Origin: Leeuwenhoekiella aequorea
GTDB taxonomy: Bacteria; Bacteroidota; Bacteroidia; Flavobacteriales; Flavobacteriaceae
Direction: 5' to 3'
Length of the DNA stretch: 64,000 nucleotides
Assembly (NCBI RefSeq): GCF_004104375.1
Contig: NZ_QOVM01000003.1
Coordinates: forward strand, 248,001 to 312,000
Part shown: piece by piece, positions 1 to 9,826 of the stretch
How the letters are laid out: each line of letters opens with the position of its first letter
How positions within the stretch are numbered: position 1 is the first letter of the stretch
Translations under genes and position numbers: made by a program
Notes under the pieces: generated by a model
Database searches by the model: none
Seen by the model: the letters and a program-made list of their open reading frames with translations, nothing else
Told to the model about the DNA's origin: nothing

Positions 1-72
1 CCATCTCGATCTAGTAGCTCTAGTTCAAGAAGTAGCAGTTCAGGAAGTAGTCGAAGAGGCGGAGGACGCTAG
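1..72 (+). CDS. C-terminal tail of a Ser/Arg/Gly-rich protein (partial)
   Basis: The first 23 codons in frame 1 are open from the window edge and end in TAG at 70-72. They encode only Ser, Arg, Gly and one Pro: a run of serines broken by arginines, finishing in RRGGGR. Such low-complexity basic tails are usually disordered. The body of the protein lies outside the window, so its function cannot be named. The stop is 24 nt before the OmpP1/FadL gene, so the two may be co-transcribed. Confidence 0.6.
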   Translation, partial: PSRSSSSSSRSSSSGSSRRGGGR

Positions 73-96
73 TCTATAATTTTTAAATTTCTTTAA

Positions 97-1593
97 ATGA
101 AAAATATTGTCATACTCCTAATAGCAGGCCTAAGTATGCAGAGTTTTTATGCTCAAAATATTGCAGACGCAGTTAGATATAGCTCACAAGATATAACCGG
201 CACAGCTCGTTATCGCGGTGCCAGTGGTGCATTTGGAGCTCTAGGCGGAGATGTTTCAGCTATTAATAATAACCCTGCGGGTTCTGCTATTTTCAATAGG
301 AGTTTTATTTCTTTATCACTCTCGTCTGGAAATTACGATAATCAAACCTATTACAATGATGGTATAACAGTGTCTGATGAAACAGACATTGATTTAAACC
401 AATTTGGTGGAGTGTTTGTTTCCCACAGAGGAGGAGCATTAAGAAAATTTGCCTTTAGCTTTAATTATGATCGCTCTACTGATTTTGACAATGGCTACGT
501 TGCGGTAGGAAATAGCGGTAATTCTATTGGAGAATACTTTTCGGGTTACGCACAAGGAGTACCTTTAAATCTTCTTGAATTAAGAGATGATGAGAGTGTC
601 TCTAGCCTTTATCAATTTTTAGGCGAAAATGAAAGCTTCGGAGCACAGCAAGCACTATTAGGTTATCAAGGTTATTTTATAAATCCAGATTCTGACGATT
701 TAAATAATACCAGCTATACAAATGCTCAAAATGGTAATTCTTTTGACCAAGAATATCAGTATTTAAGTTCGGGAAATAATAGCAGATTTACGTTTAACGC
801 AGCCGCCCAGGTTTCTAAAAATTTATATTTAGGAATAAACTTAAATGCCCATAGTTTCAAATTTAGGAAAGAGACTATCTTTTTTGAAAATGCGCAAAGC
901 GCTGCAAATGCAGTTTCAAGTTCTCGTTTTAATAATGAATTACGATCGTATGGTACTGGAGCCTCCCTTCAATTAGGAGGTATTTATCACATGTCGCCCA
1001 ATTTAAGACTCGGAGCAACTTATGATACTCCTACTTATTACACAATTTCTGAGGAAACAGAACAATATCTTTCTACAGAAGGAGCAAATGGAAATGTAGT
1101 TCTAGCTCCCAATATAACTAATATATATGAAGATTATGATCTGCAAACTCCCGGAAAAGCGACAGGAAGCATTGCTTATATATTTGGCTCAAACGGATTT
1201 ATAAGTTTTGACTATTCTTATGAAGATTATACTACAATGAAATACAGACCTGATAATGATGTATATTTTCAGCAAGTGAACTCAGATATTGATAACACGT
1301 TAAAAGCAACCTCGACCTATAAAGTAGGTGGAGAATTTTTATCGGGTAACTGGAGTTTTAGAGGAGGATACAATTTTAAAGAAAGTCCTTATCAAGATGA
1401 CTCTATCTTAAGTGATCGCAGCGGCTATACACTTGGTCTTGGATATGCATTAGGTAGCGCTCGCATAGATATTGCCTATGACTGGGCAAAACAAACAAGC
1501 AATCCACGTTTATTTGATGGCGCATTTACAAACACTGCATATGTCGATTCTATAAATACAAATATTATAGCAACCCTCTCTTTTCAGCTATAA
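97..1593 (+). CDS. OmpP1/FadL-family outer membrane protein
   Basis: 498 residues with a signal peptide (hydrophobic 4-18, cleavage after YAQ at about 20). Just after it comes the FadL/OmpP1 signature region, in which GTARYRGASGAFGALGGD is followed by INNNPAGSA. This is the N-terminal hatch and first strands of the family. The rest alternates aromatic residues and glycine as in a 14-strand beta-barrel and ends in LSFQL, a typical barrel C-terminus with near-terminal Phe. The family imports long-chain fatty acids and other hydrophobic compounds across the outer membrane; the substrate here is unknown. A perfect palindromic terminator follows 20 nt after the stop, so this gene ends its transcription unit. 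Confidence 0.88.
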   Translation: MKNIVILLIAGLSMQSFYAQNIADAVRYSSQDITGTARYRGASGAFGALGGDVSAINNNPAGSAIFNRSFISLSLSSGNYDNQTYYNDGITVSDETDIDLNQFGGVFVSHRGGALRKFAFSFNYDRSTDFDNGYVAVGNSGNSIGEYFSGYAQGVPLNLLELRDDESVSSLYQFLGENESFGAQQALLGYQGYFINPDSDDLNNTSYTNAQNGNSFDQEYQYLSSGNNSRFTFNAAAQVSKNLYLGINLNAHSFKFRKETIFFENAQSAANAVSSSRFNNELRSYGTGASLQLGGIYHMSPNLRLGATYDTPTYYTISEETEQYLSTEGANGNVVLAPNITNIYEDYDLQTPGKATGSIAYIFGSNGFISFDYSYEDYTTMKYRPDNDVYFQQVNSDIDNTLKATSTYKVGGEFLSGNWSFRGGYNFKESPYQDDSILSDRSGYTLGLGYALGSARIDIAYDWAKQTSNPRLFDGAFTNTAYVDSINTNIIATLSFQL

Positions 1594-1612
1594 ACAGATA
1601 TTAAAGTTATTT

Positions 1613-1641
1613 AAAACCCTCAAGAATTCTTGAGGGTTTTT
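1613..1641 (+). terminator. Perfect 28-bp palindromic terminator after the OmpP1 gene
   Basis: Positions 1613-1640 are a perfect palindrome: AAAACCCTCAAG, centre AATT, CTTGAGGGTTTT. The T-rich end serves the + strand, and because it is symmetric it would also stop minus-strand transcription. It separates the porin gene from folE. Confidence 0.85.
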
Positions 1642-1709
1642 AGTAATTATCAAGATTAGATTACCATAAAACAGGCTACCTGTTAGCAGCTTTAAATTGT
1701 TAAATTAAC

Positions 1710-1717
1710 TATCTTTG
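1710..1717 (+). promoter_or_regulatory. Bacteroidota -7 element upstream of folE
   Basis: TATCTTTG matches the Bacteroidota sigma-A -7 consensus TAnnTTTG and lies 34 nt before the folE ATG. No convincing TTG lies 17-20 nt upstream. It would start the folE-cysS-yidD-lgt-DUF192-glsA unit. Confidence 0.6.
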
Positions 1718-1751
1718 CAAGCCTTTAGCCTAAGCAGCGACTAATAGCTTT

Positions 1752-2438
1752 ATGAATATGAATTTTGAAAACGAAGAATTAAAAGCGATTGATGAAGCAG
1801 GTGATGATCACCATAGTGCTTCTGCAACTACACCTCTTAGAGAAGACGCTTTTGAAATGAGTGATGCAGAAAAAATTGCATTAATTAAAGAAGATGTAAG
1901 TCACATCATGCATACATTAGGTTTAGACTTAACAGACGATAGTCTAAAAGGCACACCTAATCGTGTGGCTAAAATGTTTGTAAATGAGCTATTTGCAGGC
2001 TTACACCCTCAGCGAAAACCAAAAGCCTCAACTTTTGAGAATAACTATAAGTATGGTGAAATGCTTGTGGAAAAAAACATCACTGTTTATTCTACTTGTG
2101 AGCACCATTTACTACCCATTATAGGGAGAGCTCACGTTGCCTATATCTCAAATGGTACGGTGGTAGGTCTTTCTAAAATGAACCGCATAGTTGATTATTA
2201 CGCAAAAAGACCACAAGTACAAGAAAGGTTGACTATGCAGATTGTAGAAGAACTACAAATTGCCTTAGGGACTCAAGATGTTGCTTGTGTAATTGATGCA
2301 AAACATCTTTGTGTTAATAGTAGAGGAATTCGCGATATCGAAAGCAGCACAGTTACCAGTGAATTTGGAGGAAAATTTAAAGAAGAATCTGTACGCAGAG
2401 AATTTCTGGATTATATAAAACTTGATACTACTTTTTAA
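1752..2438 (+). CDS. folE: GTP cyclohydrolase I
   Basis: 228 residues. It converts GTP to 7,8-dihydroneopterin triphosphate and formate, the first step of tetrahydrofolate and related pterin synthesis. The zinc site is visible as C116 in STCEHH with H119, plus C187 in KHLCVNSRGI. The stretch VGLSKMNRIVDYYAKRPQVQ is the family core. The first 35 or so residues are an acidic, His-containing extension before the conserved domain, common in this phylum. The ATG at 1752 is preceded by a -7 promoter element; a second in-frame ATG two codons later is equally possible. First gene of a compact + strand run. Confidence 0.96.
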   Translation: MNMNFENEELKAIDEAGDDHHSASATTPLREDAFEMSDAEKIALIKEDVSHIMHTLGLDLTDDSLKGTPNRVAKMFVNELFAGLHPQRKPKASTFENNYKYGEMLVEKNITVYSTCEHHLLPIIGRAHVAYISNGTVVGLSKMNRIVDYYAKRPQVQERLTMQIVEELQIALGTQDVACVIDAKHLCVNSRGIRDIESSTVTSEFGGKFKEESVRREFLDYIKLDTTF

Positions 2439-2474
2439 GTTTCTTGTAATCATTTACATATACAACTATACTTT

Positions 2475-3962
2475 ATGACGTCATTGTATTCTAATCAATC
2501 CGTTACCCTTTATAATTCACTATCTGGTGAGAAAGAATTATTCAAACCTATTTTAGAGGGAAATGTGGGAATGTATGTATGTGGTCCTACAGTGTATAGC
2601 AATGTACATCTGGGAAATGTACGCACATTTATGTCTTTTGACATGATTTTTAGATACTTAAAGCATTTAGGTTATAAGGTACGATATGTTAGAAATATCA
2701 CAGATGCCGGTCATTTAACCGATGATGCAGACGAAGGTGAAGACAAAATTTCTAAAAAAGCACGTCTTGAACAAATAGAGCCTATGGAAGTTGTACAGCA
2801 GTACACCATAGACTTTCATAATATACTTCAAAAATTTAATTGTCTCCCTCCCAGCATCGAGCCTACTGCTACTGGTCATATTATTGAGCAGATTGAAATT
2901 ATCAAGGAAATTATTGACAATGGATATGCCTATTCAGAAAATGGATCGGTTTACTTTGATGTACTAAAATTTAATGAAAATCATAATTATGGTAAGCTTA
3001 GTGGCAGATTACTAGAAGATATGATTACCAATACGCGTGAACTCACTGCTCAAAGTGAGAAAAAAAATCCACAAGATTTTGCTCTTTGGAAAAAAGCCGA
3101 GCAGCAGCACATTATGCGCTGGCCGTCTCCTTGGGGCGATGGTTTCCCGGGATGGCATTTAGAGTGTACTGCAATGAGTACAAAATATCTTGGCGAAAAA
3201 TTTGATATTCACGGTGGAGGAATGGATTTAAAGTTTCCGCATCACGAATGTGAGATTGCACAATCTGAAGCTTCTAACGGCCAAGATCCTGTGAATTATT
3301 GGCTACACGCAAATATGTTGACGCTTAATGGCAAAAAAATGTCTAAAAGCACCGGTAATAATATTTTTCCGGCTGAAATATTTAGTGGTGAGAGTCCGTT
3401 TTTAACTAAAGGATATTCCCCAAGTGTAGCACGCTTTTTTATTATGCAAGCGCATTACAGGAGTGTTCTTGACTTTAGCAACGACGCATTATTAGCAAGT
3501 GAAAAAGGTTTCAATCGCCTTATGGAAGCTATTAATTTACTCAGTGCTCTTCCTACTTCAGAAAAAAGTTCGATTGATATCAATTCTTGGATTCAATCGT
3601 GCTACGATGCTATGAATGACGATTTTAATTCGCCTATATTAATTGCTCAACTTTTTGAAGCGGCGAAATATATTTATCAAATAAAGGATGGCAAAGCCAG
3701 TATTACTCAAACGGATTTAGAGAAGTTTCAATCTTCGATACACGCTTTTGTTTTTGATATTCTGGGTTTAGAAGATTTAAATATTGCTGCAGAGTCTAAT
3801 TCAGATAAACTTAATGGTGCAATAGAATTACTTATACAATTGCGCAAGGAAGCTAGATCAAATAAAGATTTTGCTACAAGTGATCAAATACGTGATCAAC
3901 TTCTTGAACTTGGAATACAACTTAAGGACGGTAAAGAAGGAACAACATTTACTTTTTCTTAG
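2475..3962 (+). CDS. cysS: Cysteinyl-tRNA synthetase
   Basis: 495-residue class I aminoacyl-tRNA synthetase that charges tRNA-Cys. The N-terminal [13 protein letters not shown] contains the zinc-ligand Cys and the HIGH-type motif (HLGN). KKMSKSTGN is the KMSKS loop. LECTAMS and [10 protein letters not shown] carry the other zinc ligands that select cysteine. The C-terminal DALR-type helical domain includes [17 protein letters not shown]. Length is close to the usual 460-495. It lies 36 nt after folE and 11 nt before yidD, consistent with one operon. Confidence 0.97.
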   Translation: MTSLYSNQSVTLYNSLSGEKELFKPILEGNVGMYVCGPTVYSNVHLGNVRTFMSFDMIFRYLKHLGYKVRYVRNITDAGHLTDDADEGEDKISKKARLEQIEPMEVVQQYTIDFHNILQKFNCLPPSIEPTATGHIIEQIEIIKEIIDNGYAYSENGSVYFDVLKFNENHNYGKLSGRLLEDMITNTRELTAQSEKKNPQDFALWKKAEQQHIMRWPSPWGDGFPGWHLECTAMSTKYLGEKFDIHGGGMDLKFPHHECEIAQSEASNGQDPVNYWLHANMLTLNGKKMSKSTGNNIFPAEIFSGESPFLTKGYSPSVARFFIMQAHYRSVLDFSNDALLASEKGFNRLMEAINLLSALPTSEKSSIDINSWIQSCYDAMNDDFNSPILIAQLFEAAKYIYQIKDGKASITQTDLEKFQSSIHAFVFDILGLEDLNIAAESNSDKLNGAIELLIQLRKEARSNKDFATSDQIRDQLLELGIQLKDGKEGTTFTFS

Positions 3963-3973
3963 ATCTACTTACG

Positions 3974-4222
3974 GTGAGAAATTTTGCTAAAAACATATTA
4001 ATTTTTCCCATAAGAGTTTATCAAAAATTTTTATCTCCTTTATTACCACCGGCCTGCAGATATTCTCCTACTTGTTCCCACTATAGTGTCACGGCTATTG
4101 AAAAACACGGAGTTTTTAAAGGGAGCTGGCTGGCAATTAAACGTATTGCAAGTTGCAATCCCTGGGGAGGCTCTGGATATGATCCCGTCCCAGAACCAAA
4201 AAAAGCTAACTCACATAATTAA
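3974..4222 (+). CDS. yidD: Membrane protein insertion efficiency factor YidD
   Basis: 82 residues, starting at GTG. It shows the short YidD signature: an amphipathic N-terminus ([17 protein letters not shown]), then [19 protein letters not shown] and [15 protein letters not shown], with the conserved cysteines. YidD proteins sit at the inner face of the cytoplasmic membrane and assist YidC-dependent insertion. Here it is not next to yidC, rpmH or rnpA but between cysS (11 nt upstream) and lgt, an arrangement I recall from other flavobacteria. Confidence 0.93.
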   Translation: MRNFAKNILIFPIRVYQKFLSPLLPPACRYSPTCSHYSVTAIEKHGVFKGSWLAIKRIASCNPWGGSGYDPVPEPKKANSHN

Positions 4223-4281
4223 TACAAAAATTACTTAGAAGCTTCTTGGCTTTTATATATTTACGCACAAAATTTTTATAT

Positions 4282-5217
4282 ATGCTTCCTCTAAAAATGA
4301 CTTGGAATCCCTCTACCGGCCTTGACTTAGGATTTTTGACAATTCACTATTACAGTTTAATGTTTGTCCTTGCTTTTTCATTGGGCTGGTATTTGATGAA
4401 GCGAGTGTACAAATATGAGGGAGTTGAAGAAGAAAAACTTGATCCGTTATTTATATACTCGGTTCTGGCAATTTTATTAGGAGCACGCTTAGGACACGTA
4501 TTTTTCTATCAAACTGAATTACTTTGGGAAGATCCCCTTTCTGTGTTGCTTCCTTTTAGATTTGTACCTGAAATTGAATATACCGGTTTTCAGGGATTAG
4601 CTAGTCACGGAGCCGCTATAGGGATGATCTTTGCAATGTATTTATATAACAAGAAAATTCTTAAGAAAAGTGTTCTTTGGCTTTTAGACAGAGTAATACT
4701 TCCTGTTTCTTTGGGAGCTATATTTGTACGTATAGGTAACTTTTTTAATTCTGAAATGGTAGGTAAAATTACCGATTCAAATTTGGGAATAAAATTTGTT
4801 CAAGATCAATACAACAAATATGAGGTTCAGCGAATTACCGGAATAGCTGAAGAGCATAAAGCTTTTAGAGCCTTAACAGATGATCCACAGTTTGCAAATT
4901 ATATTGCAGAAATTCCATTCCGTTTTCCAGGTCAACTTATGGAAGCAACAGGATATATTTTTGTATTCTTAATTCTAATGTTTGTTTACTGGAAAACTAA
5001 TCTACGCAAAAAGGAAGGACTTATATTTGGTCTATTTCTAGTACTACTATGGACTGTTCGTTTTATAGTAGAATTCTTCAAAAGGGCTCAAGTAGAAGGT
5101 AGAGAAAATTGGGTATTTGGATTAAATACGGGTCAAATATTAAGCGTTCCATTTATACTAATTGGTATTTTCTTAATAGTACGCGGTCTAAATCAAAAGC
5201 AAAACCCTCAATATTAA
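4282..5217 (+). CDS. lgt: Prolipoprotein diacylglyceryl transferase
   Basis: 311 residues from the ATG at 4282. An upstream TTG at 4246 would add 12 residues but is less likely. The enzyme transfers diacylglycerol from phosphatidylglycerol to the lipobox cysteine of prolipoproteins at the inner membrane. Visible family features are an N-terminal TIHYYSLMFVLAF helix, GARLGHVFFYQ, FQGLASHGAAIG with the essential His, RIGNFFNSE (the Lgt signature) and RFIVEFFKRAQ. About seven membrane segments can be counted. An insert of roughly 40 residues follows the signature (about 175-215), as usual in Bacteroidota. The next gene encodes a lipoprotein, a plausible substrate. Confidence 0.95.
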   Translation: MLPLKMTWNPSTGLDLGFLTIHYYSLMFVLAFSLGWYLMKRVYKYEGVEEEKLDPLFIYSVLAILLGARLGHVFFYQTELLWEDPLSVLLPFRFVPEIEYTGFQGLASHGAAIGMIFAMYLYNKKILKKSVLWLLDRVILPVSLGAIFVRIGNFFNSEMVGKITDSNLGIKFVQDQYNKYEVQRITGIAEEHKAFRALTDDPQFANYIAEIPFRFPGQLMEATGYIFVFLILMFVYWKTNLRKKEGLIFGLFLVLLWTVRFIVEFFKRAQVEGRENWVFGLNTGQILSVPFILIGIFLIVRGLNQKQNPQY

Positions 5218-5221
5218 GATT

Positions 5222-5710
5222 ATGAAAGTCTATAAATTCTTATATATTTTATCTTTTCTATGCATCTTTTATTCGTGCAAAGAAGAAAGTAACTCAGAAG
5301 GAGAATCGCTAGATCAGGCTCCTATTACTTTCACTAAAGAAGGGGAGTTAAAAATAATTAAGAATGATAGTACTATTATAGATCTCGATATAGAATTTGC
5401 TGAGACAGAATATGAGACATCGACAGGTTTGATGTACAGAGAATCTATGGAAGGCAACCAAGCAATGCTTTTTATATTTGATGATGAGCGCCCTCATAAT
5501 TTTTATATGAAGAATACGTACATACCTCTAGACTTATTCTTTATCACAAAAGAGAAATCTATTGCAACAATTATAGAAAATGCGATGCCTCTTGATGAAT
5601 CTAACTTACCTTCTCAAGTCCCTGTGACTTATGTTCTGGAAACAAACGCAGGATTTGCAAAATTGTATAATATTAAAGAGGGAGATTCAATAAGCTGGAC
5701 TCGTAACTAA
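5222..5710 (+). CDS. DUF192 lipoprotein
   Basis: 162 residues. The lipoprotein signal peptide ends in FYSC (lipidated C19) followed by an acidic, Ser-rich linker. From about residue 50 the DUF192 domain is recognisable: IDLDIEFAETEYETSTGLMYRESM, FIFDDERPHNFYMKNTYIPLDLFFI and VLETNAGFAKLYNIKEGD. DUF192 proteins are small secreted or periplasmic proteins of unresolved function; the MxxT and aromatic pattern is conserved. It starts 4 nt after lgt and its TAA is directly followed by the glsA ATG. Confidence 0.88.
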   Translation: MKVYKFLYILSFLCIFYSCKEESNSEGESLDQAPITFTKEGELKIIKNDSTIIDLDIEFAETEYETSTGLMYRESMEGNQAMLFIFDDERPHNFYMKNTYIPLDLFFITKEKSIATIIENAMPLDESNLPSQVPVTYVLETNAGFAKLYNIKEGDSISWTRN

Positions 5711-6628
5711 ATGGATTATCAAAAAGTTCTAGATGAAATAAGTGCTGAAATAGGATTAATTGAAGGCTCTGGAAAAGTCGCCACCTATATTCCTGAACTC
5801 GGAAATGTACAACCTGATAAGTTTGGAATTTATCTTCAGTGTACAGATGGTCAGGGTTACTCTGTGGGTGATGCATTAGAGGCATTTTCTATACAAAGTA
5901 TATCAAAGGTACTTAGCCTTTCATTGGCTCTAAAGTTAATCGGAAATCATATGTGGACACGCATAGGTGTTGAACCTTCAGGAGATCCTTTTAATTCACT
6001 CGTACAGCTCGAATATGAAAAGGGAATTCCTCGCAATCCATTTATAAATGCCGGAGCGCTTGTTGTTGCAGATATTTTGATTTCTGAACTTAAAAATCCG
6101 AAAGTAGATTTTTTGCAATACGTTAGAGACCTTGCAGAAGATCAAACTATTCAATACAATACCAAAGTTGCCGAATCTGAGATGGAACATAAATTCCGCA
6201 ATGCGTCTTTGACACATTTAATGAAAGATTTTGGCAATATAAAGAATGATGTAAATGAGGTTCTTGATTTCTATTTTCATCAATGCTCAATTGCTATGAA
6301 TTGCAAGCAACTAGCGCAAACCTTCACCATATTTCTAAACTACGGGAAATATGATCTCAGTGCAGAAGCAGCTATTCTAGATCCTACTTTAGCAAAACGT
6401 ATTAATGCTCTTATGCTCACTTGTGGGTTTTATGATGAGTCTGGCGAATTTGCATTTAGCGTAGGTTTACCGGGTAAAAGTGGCGTAGGCGGAGGCATTG
6501 TAGCCTTACACCCTAAATACTACAGCATCGCAGTCTGGAGTCCGCCATTAAATTCAAAAGGGAATTCAGAATTAGGTCTTAAAGCTCTTGAGCTTCTCAC
6601 TACAAAAACGGAACAATCTGTATTTTAA
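5711..6628 (+). CDS. glsA: Glutaminase (serine-dependent)
   Basis: 305 residues, the normal length for bacterial glutaminase A. It hydrolyses L-glutamine to glutamate and ammonia. The catalytic S-x-x-K is seen as S63 and K66 in FSIQSISKVLSLSLAL; RNPFINAGALV and the PGKSGVGGGIVAL loop are also family hallmarks. No signal peptide, so cytosolic. Translation starts at the base after the DUF192 stop with no spacer, which suggests translational coupling. Last gene of the folE run; a bidirectional terminator follows. Confidence 0.95.
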   Translation: MDYQKVLDEISAEIGLIEGSGKVATYIPELGNVQPDKFGIYLQCTDGQGYSVGDALEAFSIQSISKVLSLSLALKLIGNHMWTRIGVEPSGDPFNSLVQLEYEKGIPRNPFINAGALVVADILISELKNPKVDFLQYVRDLAEDQTIQYNTKVAESEMEHKFRNASLTHLMKDFGNIKNDVNEVLDFYFHQCSIAMNCKQLAQTFTIFLNYGKYDLSAEAAILDPTLAKRINALMLTCGFYDESGEFAFSVGLPGKSGVGGGIVALHPKYYSIAVWSPPLNSKGNSELGLKALELLTTKTEQSVF

Positions 6629-6662
6629 CTTTCCTCCAATTGTGAATTAAAGTTAGAATCAA

Positions 6663-6705
6663 AAAAAAAAGAGCCGATAGTTTTAAAACTATCGACTCTT
6701 TTTTT
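6663..6705. terminator. Bidirectional terminator between glsA and secDF
   Basis: A stem GAGCCGATAGTT / AACTATCGACTC (one C-A mismatch) at 6671-6698 is flanked by ten A on the left and a run of T on the right, so it can end both the + strand glsA transcript and the - strand secDF transcript. Confidence 0.85.
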
Positions 6706-6720
6706 GATTAAGTTTAGGAG

Positions 6721-9700
6721 TTAAGCCACCGGCTCTTCCTCAACTTCCACTTCTTGCTTTAATGCTTTCTTCTGAATAGTATCATACATAACTGGAGTAG
6801 CAATAAAAATCGACGAATAAGTACCTACAACCACACCTACAATCAATGCAAACATGAAGCCCATAATACTAGCTCCTCCAAATATGAAGATCGCAAGTAA
6901 TACGATTAATGTAGTCATCGAGGTATTTAACGTACGGCTTATAGTACTGTTGATTGCCTGATTTATTATAAGATCCATTTTACGTGTAGGACCATATTCC
7001 TTCATAAACTCTCTAATACGGTCAAATACTACCACCGTATCATTCAGCGAGTATCCAATTACCGTAAGAATCGCTGCGATAAATGACTGATCAACTTCCA
7101 TGTTAAATGGCATAAACTTATAAGTTAAAGAGAATATACCAAGTACAATTAATACATCATGGAATACTGCAGCAACAGCTCCCAATGAGAACTGCCATCT
7201 TCTAAAACGTAGAAGAATATATAAGAATACAACTACTAAAGAACCTAAAACTGCCCAGAATGAATCTTTTTTAATATCATCTGCAATGGTAGGACCAACT
7301 TTGTTGTATTCAAGAATACCTATTTTAGCCTCACTAGACCCACCTTTTACAAATTGTGAATAAGTAAGATCTGATGGTAAATAACTACCTAATGCAGTAA
7401 ATAATTTCTGCTGAATATCATCATCAACTTCTGATGCTTCTTCATTAATTCTATACTTAGTAGTAATTTTTAATTGGTTTGATTCACCGTAGGTTTTAGC
7501 TTGTGCGCTTTCTAATTCGGCTACTAATTTACTTTCTACTTCACTCGCATTTACTGGTTGCTCAAATCGCACCGTATAATTGCGACCACCTACAAAATCT
7601 ACACCTTGATCTAAACCATTTGTAAATAAAGAAATTAAACTAACAATAATAAGAATACCACTTATCACGTAAGCAATTTTTCGCTTTGCTAGGAAATCCT
7701 TATTAAAGTTTGTAAATAAGTTACGTGTTGCAGCAGTAGAAAACATTAGTGATTTTCCATTTTTACCGTAACCATCTATGAACAGGCGTGTAACAAAAAT
7801 CGCTGTAAATAAAGATGTAGCAATACCTATCATTAAGGTAGTTGCAAAACCTTGAATAGGTCCTGTACCAAATAAGAATAAAATTAATGCAGTAAGGAAT
7901 GTTGTGATGTTTGCATCAAGAATAGAAGATAGTGCATTACTAAAACCATCCTTAATAGCATCTTTCTGAGATTTACCTTTAGCAAGCTCTTCTTTAATAC
8001 GCTCAAAAATAAGCACGTTTGCATCTACAGACATACCTATAGTAAGTACAATACCTGCAATTCCAGGTAATGTAAGAACAGCACCTAAACCAGCTAATAT
8101 TCCGAAGATAAATAGAATGTTAACTGCCAGTGCAATATCTGCAAATAGACCTGCTTTACCATAATAGAATACCATCCATAGAAGAACAAGTACTAATGCC
8201 AATACAAATGATATTAAACCGCTATTAATCGCTTCCTGACCTAGTGAAGGACCAACAACATCATAAGATATAATTTTTGCTGAAGCAGGTAATTTACCGG
8301 CCTTAAGTACGTTTGCTAAATCCTGAGCTTGAGTTACTGTAAAACTACCTGAAATCTCTGTAGCACCACCTGTAATTTCTGCTTTAGCAGTTGCCGCAGA
8401 ATAAACAACGTCATCTAGGACAATCGCAATTGCACTACCTTCATTAGCAACTTCTCCTGTTAACTTTGCCCATTTACCAGGACCTTGACCTTCAAAATCA
8501 ATCCCTACAGATGGCAATCCTGATTGTGTGTATTGTTGACGTGAATCCTGAACAACATCACCATCCATTGCCGGAGTTCCACTTCTATCTGACTGTAAAG
8601 CATATAAACCTACAACGCTCGATTCTTCTTCTGCAGTACCCCATCTAAATTTTGCATAACGCAAATCTTGTGGACGCAGTCTTACGATCTCGGGCTTTGA
8701 TAGGTAGCTGTTAATGGTAGCTGTATCTTTTGCTTGCGCATAACCAATTACAGCAGCCTGACCATATTGCTGAATAGCAGGATTAAAACTAAACAGTTCA
8801 AATAATGGATTATTTTGACTTCCAGTGCTTACTGAATCATCTTCACTTGCCAATAATTCTTCAATTGAATCATCTTTAGTTTCCGTAGAATCTGCTGTAG
8901 TTTCCTCAACCTCTTCCGAAGTTGCAGGAGCTACAAGATCTTTAAGAACCGTGTTTACTTCAAATAAGTAAGGTGCAACATTTGCTGCATAATGTGTTTT
9001 ATAAAACTCTAATTGTGCAGTACTTTCTAATTGAAACTTTACGCGCTCAATATCTGTAGCACCAGGTAATTCTATAAGTATTCTTGATTGATTATCTAAA
9101 CGCTGAATATTAGGTTGAGTAACACCAAATTTATCAATACGATTACGCAGTACTTCAAAAGCTGACTTGATCGACTCATCAACCTCTTTCTTTATTACCG
9201 GCTCAACATCTGCATTACTCATATTGAAGTTTACCTTCTCACCTAGAGTAGTATTTGCAAATATATCTGGAGATGCTAATTTGTTATCTCCCGGCAACGC
9301 TTCAAAAGCATCAAAAAAGTCTTCTAAAAAGCTATTTTGACTATCCTTTTGTGCTTCTGCCGCTTGATCTAATGCTTGATTAAAAGCAGGATCAGTGCTA
9401 TTATTACTTAAACCTCTTAAGATATCTGCTACAGAAATCTCAAGAATAGCATTCATACCTCCTTTAAGATCCAAACCTTTGTTTAGTTCTTTTGCTTTTG
9501 CATCGTTATAGGTAATACCTAATGCGATAGGATTGTTTCCTACAGAATCTAAATAACGGCGCTCAACTTCCCCCCGTCTATCTACATAATCTTCTACAGT
9601 ATTAGATACTTGACGCTCTGCGTAAGCCGAAGCTTCATCTTCTGCCTTATTTGTAAAATACGTAAATGAAAGCTGGTACAAACTTACCAACCCAAATAAA

Positions 9701-9735
9701 ATCGCAAATACTCGTATGAGTCCTTTATTCTGCAT
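6721..9735 (-). CDS. secDF: Protein translocase subunits SecD and SecF fused (SecDF)
   Basis: 1004 residues from ATG at 9735. SecDF uses the proton motive force to complete Sec-dependent export. The N-terminal SecD half has one membrane helix, a large periplasmic region (about 60-500, with a low-complexity Glu/Asp/Thr/Ser insert near 280-310), then helices carrying SVDANVLIFERIKEEL. The SecF half begins around residue 675 and carries DTVVVFDRIREFM, so each half has its own conserved Asp/Arg motif. A longer reading frame begins at a TTG at 9798, but that TTG lies in a TAnnTTTG promoter element, so MQNKGLIRVF is the real start. The tail ends in an acidic EVEVEEEPVA. Confidence 0.96.
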   Translation of the reverse strand: MQNKGLIRVFAILFGLVSLYQLSFTYFTNKAEDEASAYAERQVSNTVEDYVDRRGEVERRYLDSVGNNPIALGITYNDAKAKELNKGLDLKGGMNAILEISVADILRGLSNNSTDPAFNQALDQAAEAQKDSQNSFLEDFFDAFEALPGDNKLASPDIFANTTLGEKVNFNMSNADVEPVIKKEVDESIKSAFEVLRNRIDKFGVTQPNIQRLDNQSRILIELPGATDIERVKFQLESTAQLEFYKTHYAANVAPYLFEVNTVLKDLVAPATSEEVEETTADSTETKDDSIEELLASEDDSVSTGSQNNPLFELFSFNPAIQQYGQAAVIGYAQAKDTATINSYLSKPEIVRLRPQDLRYAKFRWGTAEEESSVVGLYALQSDRSGTPAMDGDVVQDSRQQYTQSGLPSVGIDFEGQGPGKWAKLTGEVANEGSAIAIVLDDVVYSAATAKAEITGGATEISGSFTVTQAQDLANVLKAGKLPASAKIISYDVVGPSLGQEAINSGLISFVLALVLVLLWMVFYYGKAGLFADIALAVNILFIFGILAGLGAVLTLPGIAGIVLTIGMSVDANVLIFERIKEELAKGKSQKDAIKDGFSNALSSILDANITTFLTALILFLFGTGPIQGFATTLMIGIATSLFTAIFVTRLFIDGYGKNGKSLMFSTAATRNLFTNFNKDFLAKRKIAYVISGILIIVSLISLFTNGLDQGVDFVGGRNYTVRFEQPVNASEVESKLVAELESAQAKTYGESNQLKITTKYRINEEASEVDDDIQQKLFTALGSYLPSDLTYSQFVKGGSSEAKIGILEYNKVGPTIADDIKKDSFWAVLGSLVVVFLYILLRFRRWQFSLGAVAAVFHDVLIVLGIFSLTYKFMPFNMEVDQSFIAAILTVIGYSLNDTVVVFDRIREFMKEYGPTRKMDLIINQAINSTISRTLNTSMTTLIVLLAIFIFGGASIMGFMFALIVGVVVGTYSSIFIATPVMYDTIQKKALKQEVEVEEEPVA

Positions 9736-9795
9736 TATCCTATAAATATTTATTAATTCTACCCGAACTTTTTTCGGGCAATTTTTTAAAACGTG

Positions 9796-9826
9796 CAAAT
9801 ATAGGGTTTCAATGCAGAAATGCCAA
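9796..9826 (-). promoter_or_regulatory. secDF promoter
   Basis: On the minus strand TATATTTG (9796-9803) matches the Bacteroidota -7 element, with a TTG at 9824-9826 twenty nt upstream. The start codon at 9735 lies 60 nt downstream. Its position rules out the longer TTG-initiated SecDF reading frame. Confidence 0.7.

Noticed and set aside
2265-2453. Minus-strand ORF over the end of folE
   Set aside because: Shadow of folE; no start context, no recognisable protein.
9736-9798. N-terminal extension of SecDF starting at TTG 9798
   Set aside because: The TTG lies within the TATATTTG promoter element and the added residues are not typical of SecD; MQNKGLIRVF is the natural start.
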